64,000 nt of DNA. It comes from Platycnemis pennipes. Its lineage: Eukaryota > Arthropoda > Insecta > Odonata > Platycnemididae. The stretch spans positions 30,451,773 to 30,515,772 of the forward strand of contig OW121850.1 in NCBI GenBank assembly GCA_933228895.1, written 5' to 3'. The first letter of the stretch is position 1; every line of letters starts with the position of its first letter. Position numbers and translations under genes: made by a program. The notes under the pieces were generated by a model. The model was not told the origin of the DNA. It saw only the letters and a list, made by a program, of their open reading frames with translations, and did no database searches. Shown here in pieces: positions 59,100 through 64,000 of this stretch.

Positions 59100-60480
59100 T
59101 TGGTTTCCTCTCCCCGCTTGGTAAGCATACGCAAAAATGAAACTTCGAAACGTGGATGGAGTGGAAGAAGTGAGAAAGAGGAGAAAAGGAGTGAGAAGAA
59201 AGAGGGAGAAGGAGGGAGGAGGTAAATATCTTCCTTTGAAAGCGGTGGACCCCGAGAAAGAGAGGAAGAAACGCTTTCTACTTCATCCTCCTTTATTTTT
59301 TCGAGCCCCTCTAGAGATACCTCCGGAGAGATAGCTGGGGCTGGGCGGATAACAAGGGAAAATCTGCCGGAGACTGGAGAACACAGGCGTGGGAGGTGGG
59401 AGAAGTAAAACTGGGAGAGAGGACTTCTTTTTTATCGAGAATAGAGTCGGAAGAAAAGGTCTATGTCACGGACTGAATAAGCATGAGTGGTCTGGGGTTG
59501 GGTTCACCCTCCTCATAATTTTTTTCCCCTCAAACAAGTCCTCTCTGGGAATCCAAGGAGTGCGTCTCCATGCGAGTGTGAACATCTTGCGTGTGCGCTC
59601 CAAGCGGTTGGAGGTGTGGTTTGCGAGACCGGCGCTGGTCGCCAATCGGCGGGGGTGGAACGATTGAGACCGTATTGAGGGATAGAGAGGTCCGTCTTTT
59701 ATTTTTTTTCGCTCCTCATCTCTCCCGAGGCCGCGGAGAAAGCGTTTTTCGCGGATGCTCGTTCCTCCCGCCCATTTTTCTCAGGTCGCCATCCTTGCCA
59801 ACCTTTTTAAACCGTCCCCACTTTTGCTCCAGCACTCCCAGCCTCCCAATTCCTAGATCGGGCTTTTAGATTGCTGGACGAAGGAAAGGGAGGTCCGATT
59901 CACTCTTTTTTTTTAGCCCAACATCGTGCATTCCTGTCGGAGGAGGAAGACTTTGTTGCCGCTGCTATGTGTTGTACGCTTTTTCTTCTTTTGCGCCAGT
60001 ACTTCGATCCTCATTCCGCTCTCCGCACAATTCCCCCGCTTACTCCACCTTCATCACCTTCCATTCTCTCGCAGCTTCATACCCCACTCCAATTTCCTCC
60101 CTGGTGCTGATCAAAGGGAAGGTTTCGGCGGGAATCATTCACGTTGAAGAGCGGTAAACGAGTTAACGAGTTTTCTCTCCGCCGGCGTAAATTCCGTGGC
60201 GGGTTCGAGCGTGATGTATGATTTCTTTCCCCGCACTCGAAATGAATTCCCTCCCGTTTCACGCTAAAAAAAAGAGTGAGCTGGGTCATTTCGGTCTGTT
60301 CATCAGCTCGTTCTAGCCTCGGCGTGGGGGTTTGTCTTGTAAGGTCGGAGAAATTCAGAACAATGTGGCAGCGGCCGCTATGCGTTCGCGCAAATTAGAT
60401 CTCCACCGTTGCTTCAAGCCACCAGAGCAAACTAGCGATCTTTCCACCGACAAATGAGTGCTACCGCAAATTGAGATATT
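59100..60480. other. Long GC/CpG-richer block
   Basis: The largest GC-richer block: purine-rich at 59150-59420, pyrimidine-rich at 59690-60110, CpG-containing throughout. Several overlapping frames of 60-92 codons in all phases suggest composition rather than coding. It could be a promoter or first-exon region. Confidence 0.4.
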
Positions 60481-61469
60481 TCTCAAATTTCACGAGAACC
60501 TCTCCTCTTATGTGTTTCTAATTTCAGTACCGTCTGCCTTGGGTTAAAACGGTGAAAGCTTTCATGCTAGAAATTTTTGAACTACTTATAAACCCATGTT
60601 GCAGCTATAATCGGAAAAAATGTCAATTATAGCCAAGCAGAGAGTCTTGCTCGGTAATTTCATCACCTTTGGCATTAGATGTATGATTTCTTTCGGTCTC
60701 AAAATCGCATATAGCAATAAATTAAATAACTGTCTTTAAAAACCTATACCTATTTTTGAGTGCTATTTAGACCTGATTTGCTACAAGATACGCTAGTGAC
60801 ATTTTATAATGTCACTAGCTGTAATGTCTCAAACTGTGTTTTATTGATTAATCTACAATGAAATGAAAAAACTATTAATACTGATATTTAGTTTCTGGTT
60901 AGTCAAATAAGTAACTGAGACGTAATTTAATTATAAAACTCTGTTCCACAATTGCAAGAATGCAGCCATTTAGAATATACCAAAGCAAATAAACATTATG
61001 AATGGGTGTTGTTTGATAAAATGCACAATAAATCCTTAACTTAGAAGAGCAAAAGTGTATTTTCAATTCAAAGAGGATTCCAATTATGTTTCCACTCAAT
61101 GCGTCAGTTTTATTTTCTTCGTATCTTTAATGATCATCAAGTTTAACTCACTTCAATTCAACTTTACTCTTTACTTGCTTATCAAGCAATATAAAATATT
61201 CGCATTAGTGGCTTTGAAAGATATATAAATTTTTGGTGGTAAATACTGGTATGTAATTAGTCAGCTATGGTAGCCTGAGGATACAGGATCCAGCCTGCAT
61301 ACAGTTTGATATCGGGCTTTGGCGGTAAAACTTGGGGCACTTTATAACTGATTCTACACCCACTATTTTAATTCACCAGGAATAGGAATACAGTAAGGAA
61401 ACGAATCAACAGAACGTAAATGTGGAGCACACTTCTTTTTGACAGAGAATCGTAATATCGTAATAATAA
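60481..61469. other. No gene seen; AT-rich, possible SINE tail near 61.3 kb
   Basis: TTTGGGGCACTTTATAACTG near 61330 resembles the tail of the SINE at 18272, hinting at an old copy around 61245-61390. A separate hairpin is listed at 60792. Confidence 0.4.
60792..60819. repeat. Perfect 12-bp hairpin
   Basis: GCTAGTGACATT (60792-60803) is perfectly inverted at 60808-60819 around the loop TTAT. Confidence 0.85.
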
Positions 61470-61860
61470 CTGCAGCAGAGATGTCAAGGATGGATGTATT
61501 CGAAATGTTGTGCTGCAGAAGAATGATGAAAATCTAGTTGATTGACCGAGTGACTTACGAAGAAGTCCAAAGAGGGGTGAGATAGAAGAGCAGTCTACTG
61601 AAAACCTTGCAAAGAAAAAAATACTAAATAGGCCATATCTTCAGACATAATGGCCTGATGAAGAAATAATAATAAGTTAGGAGAAATAATGGCAAAGAAA
61701 GGCCTCGCATGAGATGTAAGGAACAAGTTGTTAAGCATGTAAAAGAGATGAGTTTTGTCAGCATGAAGAGGTTAGCCGATAGAAGAATTCAGTATGGAGA
61801 TACGGCAAAACTCATCTTGTTAGTATTGTTGACTCATGATATTGATGGAGATGAATGGCT
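61470..61860 (+). mobile_element. RTE-type LINE C-terminus, inactivated
   Basis: One plus frame from 61472 reads AAEMSRMDVFEMLCCRRMMK, then LIDRVTYEEVQ, LLKTLQ, IGHIFRHNGLMK, then EQVVKHVKEM and KRLADRR, in the order expected of an RTE/BovB-type LINE end. It keeps one reading frame for over 300 bases but is interrupted by several point stops (TAG/TAA), including a TAATAATAA cluster. The tail resembles GTTGACTCATGAT of the group. Old single-copy decay rather than rearrangement. Confidence 0.8.
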
Positions 61861-63064
61861 TTTGGTTATTACTATTTTTAGCGAATGTTGAGTATGCTCT
61901 TTGTGGTAATATATCATTGAAAGAAATGCATTAAAACTGTAATGGAATATTTTTAGAATTTTGTATTAAAGAAGACTGATGGTGATCACATGGATAGTCT
62001 GAGTAACGACTGAAAAGATTCTAAAAAGAATAGTGAAAAAGGACAAATCTCATGTGAATTCAAAAAAGGAGAGGGATCAGCCTTATGGACTCTTGGCTAT
62101 CAGATTTCTTGCTTCATAAAACTATATTTCTTATGAAGATGGTCATTGAAGAAATAGTTAAAAATAGTTAATTAGGGAAAACTAATTTATCGAGAAAGCA
62201 ATCAATGAAGGATGTAAATGGGAAAAAAATATAAAAAGTATAGGTTCGCCAATGGAAACATGAAACCAATGTAAAATATATCTCCAATGTTGATGAGCTA
62301 TTCCAAACGTACCATTTTCATGTTTGAAGGAATTGTAGATCTATACTCAGCTGGATACCTCGTTAACAATTTTCTTTCTCACCGTTTTCTGCGTGCTATA
62401 ACCACTCTGTTGAAATTTCCATTCTAGCATTGTACAAATGCACCAAATCGAGAGTTTAGAAAGTTCGCCTCAATTGAATGAAGAAGTAATGGGGGCGAGA
62501 GTGACGAAGCCGAATCATTATAGTCCTTCGCGTCGCAAAGGAAGCGTCAATCACTCGGTTCTTTGGTACCCGTAGATAAGTGGAACTCAATTAGAAATTT
62601 CATCAACTTTATGGATTACTCGAAAGTCCACTTTCTACGGCAGCCTTTTTTTTCGTGAAACTGTGAAGGACTCTGGGATATCTCTCTCCATCTTGGCTGG
62701 CCCAATGTGTCCACACGATTTGAAGACCTTGGTGTGAAAGCTTGGTGCAACGATATTGTACTTTATACGTACATTTTCGTTCCTTATACGTTACATTTGC
62801 ATATCGATTCCATTACAAATTTTCAATTCGAAATTCTAATTGCAAGGTTAGATATACATGCAGAACGATAGATGCACTATATAGGTATATTGATAAATAA
62901 ATGAAAATTGATTTTTATCTCCCGCATATCTTGGCTACCATGCTTTTTCTTTTAATTTCGGATTTTTCCATTTGGATTAAAATAACTTGCACGTGTGCGC
63001 TGAAAAAATTGGATTGAAAACACTTGACTGTCTTTTTGAACCTGAGATCTCTGAATGGCGTTTA
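61861..63064. other. No gene seen; AT-rich spacer
   Basis: A small GC-richer stretch at 62480-62600; no repeats or frames recognised. Confidence 0.5.
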
Positions 63065-63383
63065 TCTACATCTACTCGTACCCTGTAAGCAACCGCGAGG
63101 TAGTGTGCCAGTGGGCTAAGATCACCAAACGTGCACTATTGAGATGCAACTAGGCTACTACATGAAACATGCTACATAGTAGGGTCACATGCAGCTAAAT
63201 GGTTGATATCTACATAGTAAAAAAGGGGATTGGTTGTTAACACATACATCATGCACTACAGACTACTCTAACAATATTTCACCTACCTTCCCCCTATACT
63301 GCCCATTCTCTTGTAGTACGGGGGGAAAATGACACTTAAATCAATTAGTACGACAATCTATCTCTTTAATTTTATTCATATTC
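63065..63383 (-). mobile_element. LINE 3' end (family of 23519-24000)
   Basis: The minus strand ends with the same UTR: GCATGATGTATGTG, GTGCACGTTTGGTGATC, ACTACCTCGCGGTTGC, CGAGTAGATGTAG. At its 5' side a short coding remnant encodes EIDCRTN-like sequence. It is more diverged than the 23519 copy. Confidence 0.75.
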
Positions 63384-63458
63384 AATAACTTGATCTCTTA
63401 TCATTAGCGCTTTGTCTGGGCATCTGTGCAACGACTTTCCTTGTATTTTGGAAGGCAA

Positions 63459-63940
63459 CGATCATCATCATGGGTCAACAATCCTAGGATTGGTTTGACG
63501 CAGCCCTCCACTCAATTCTTCTTCAACCAACCTCTTCATATTATAACGTAGTTCCTCTCTTTCACGTCCTTTACGACCTGTTCTATAATACTCATGCGAA
63601 GCCTGCCTTTTCCATTCTTACCGTTCACTTTTCCTTCGACGATTGTCTTCATCAGGCCATCGTGTCTTAAGATGTGGCCTATTAAGTTGTCCCGTCTTCT
63701 TTTTAGAGTTTTCACGAGACTTCTCTTTACTCCCATTCGTCTTAGGACTTCTTCATTTGTCACTCGGTCGATCCATTTTATCTTCATCATTTTTCTGTAG
63801 CACCATATTTCATGCTTCCACCCTTTCTTTTCCGCTGCTCTCATCGTCCATGCCTCACTGCCGTAAAGAAACATGCTCCAGATATACGTTCTGATGAATT
63901 GCTTCCCTAATTATTCGCTTGTATTTCCATCTGTAAGGAG
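63459..63940 (-). mobile_element. RTE-type LINE C-terminus, nearly open
   Basis: The minus strand encodes YIWSMFLYGSEAWTMRAAEK, EIWCYRKMMK, WIDRVTNEEVLRRMGVKRSL, NLIGHILRHDGLMKTIV, EGKVNGKNGKGR, EQVVKDVKERN. This is the standard end of an RTE/BovB-type reverse transcriptase, downstream of the catalytic domain. The frame is open from about 63906 to 63536, where an inserted base makes an early stop. The 3' part, with GGGCTGCGTCAAACCAATCC and an ATGATGATGATC tail at 63459-63471, follows. The best preserved LINE copy here. Confidence 0.85.
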
Positions 63941-63942
63941 AT

Positions 63943-64000
63943 TCCTAGGAATGGTTTGACGCAGCCTTCCACTCGATTCTTCTATAAGCCTACCTTTTCA
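63943..64000 (-). mobile_element. Second RTE-type LINE 3' end, cut by window edge
   Basis: The minus strand reads GAATCGAGTGGAAGGCTGCG and TCAAACCATTCCTAGGA, the terminal RRIEWKAASN region. It abuts the 5' side of the LINE fragment ending at about 63940, in the same orientation. The remainder lies outside the window. Confidence 0.7.

Overview
This is a eukaryotic, almost certainly arthropod (probably insect), nuclear window with no intact protein-coding gene that I can recognise. The sequence is AT-rich and littered with old, 5'-truncated LINE tails, tRNA-derived SINEs, small inverted-repeat DNA transposons (MITEs) and foldbacks. It has poly-A/T runs and short pyrimidine microsatellites, and no long ORFs. 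Nothing bacterial or viral is visible: there are no operons, ribosome-binding sites, rRNA, convincing tRNA gene or CRISPR array. The insect assignment is inference, from the LINE C-terminal protein signatures and the SINE style; I cannot name the species.

The mobile-element content falls into five groups. (1) RTE/BovB-type LINE 3' ends lie at 1-115(-), 39440-39768(-), 40893-41151(+), 41906-42104(+), 61470-61860(+), 63459-63940(-) and 63943-64000(-). (2) A second LINE (Jockey/CR1-like C-terminus with a distinctive conserved 3' UTR) occurs at 23519-24000(-), 33058-33226(+), 53690-53778(+) and 63065-63383(-). (3) Two styles of tRNA-derived SINE occur, one sharing a central motif around GGATGGGACGTTAAAC. 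(4) There are two well-delimited MITEs: hAT-type at 48520-48950 with an 8-bp target duplication, and Harbinger-type at 34076-34437 with a TAA duplication. (5) A Penelope-like direct/inverted repeat structure with a degraded hammerhead-ribozyme-like core lies at 8847-9672.

Other structure includes a seven-copy, very homogeneous tandem array of a 317-bp unit (50962-53180), an 86-bp-period tandem duplication (56557-56710), and several striking hairpins. The hairpins include a pre-miRNA-sized one at 1275-1332, a 35-bp-arm foldback between 14-bp direct repeats at 24724-24876, and a three-way foldback at 55995-56122.

The AT-rich background is broken every few kilobases by GC/CpG-richer blocks with one-sided purine or pyrimidine runs, many with G-quadruplex potential. 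They lie near 6.3-6.9, 8.2-8.6, 10.4-11.1, 17.1-17.5, 18.5-18.9, 19.9-20.7, 24.0-24.5, 27.2-27.8, 29.5-30.6, 34.6-35.3, 40.0-40.6, 49.1-49.3, 54.6-55.1 and 59.1-60.5 kb. They could be promoters, enhancers or exons of a host gene whose introns fill the window. The best candidates are a CpG-dense block ending in an initiator-like TCAGT (29780-30180), a TATA promoter at 49277, and a possible C2H2 zinc-finger exon at 20602-20701. All three need transcript evidence.
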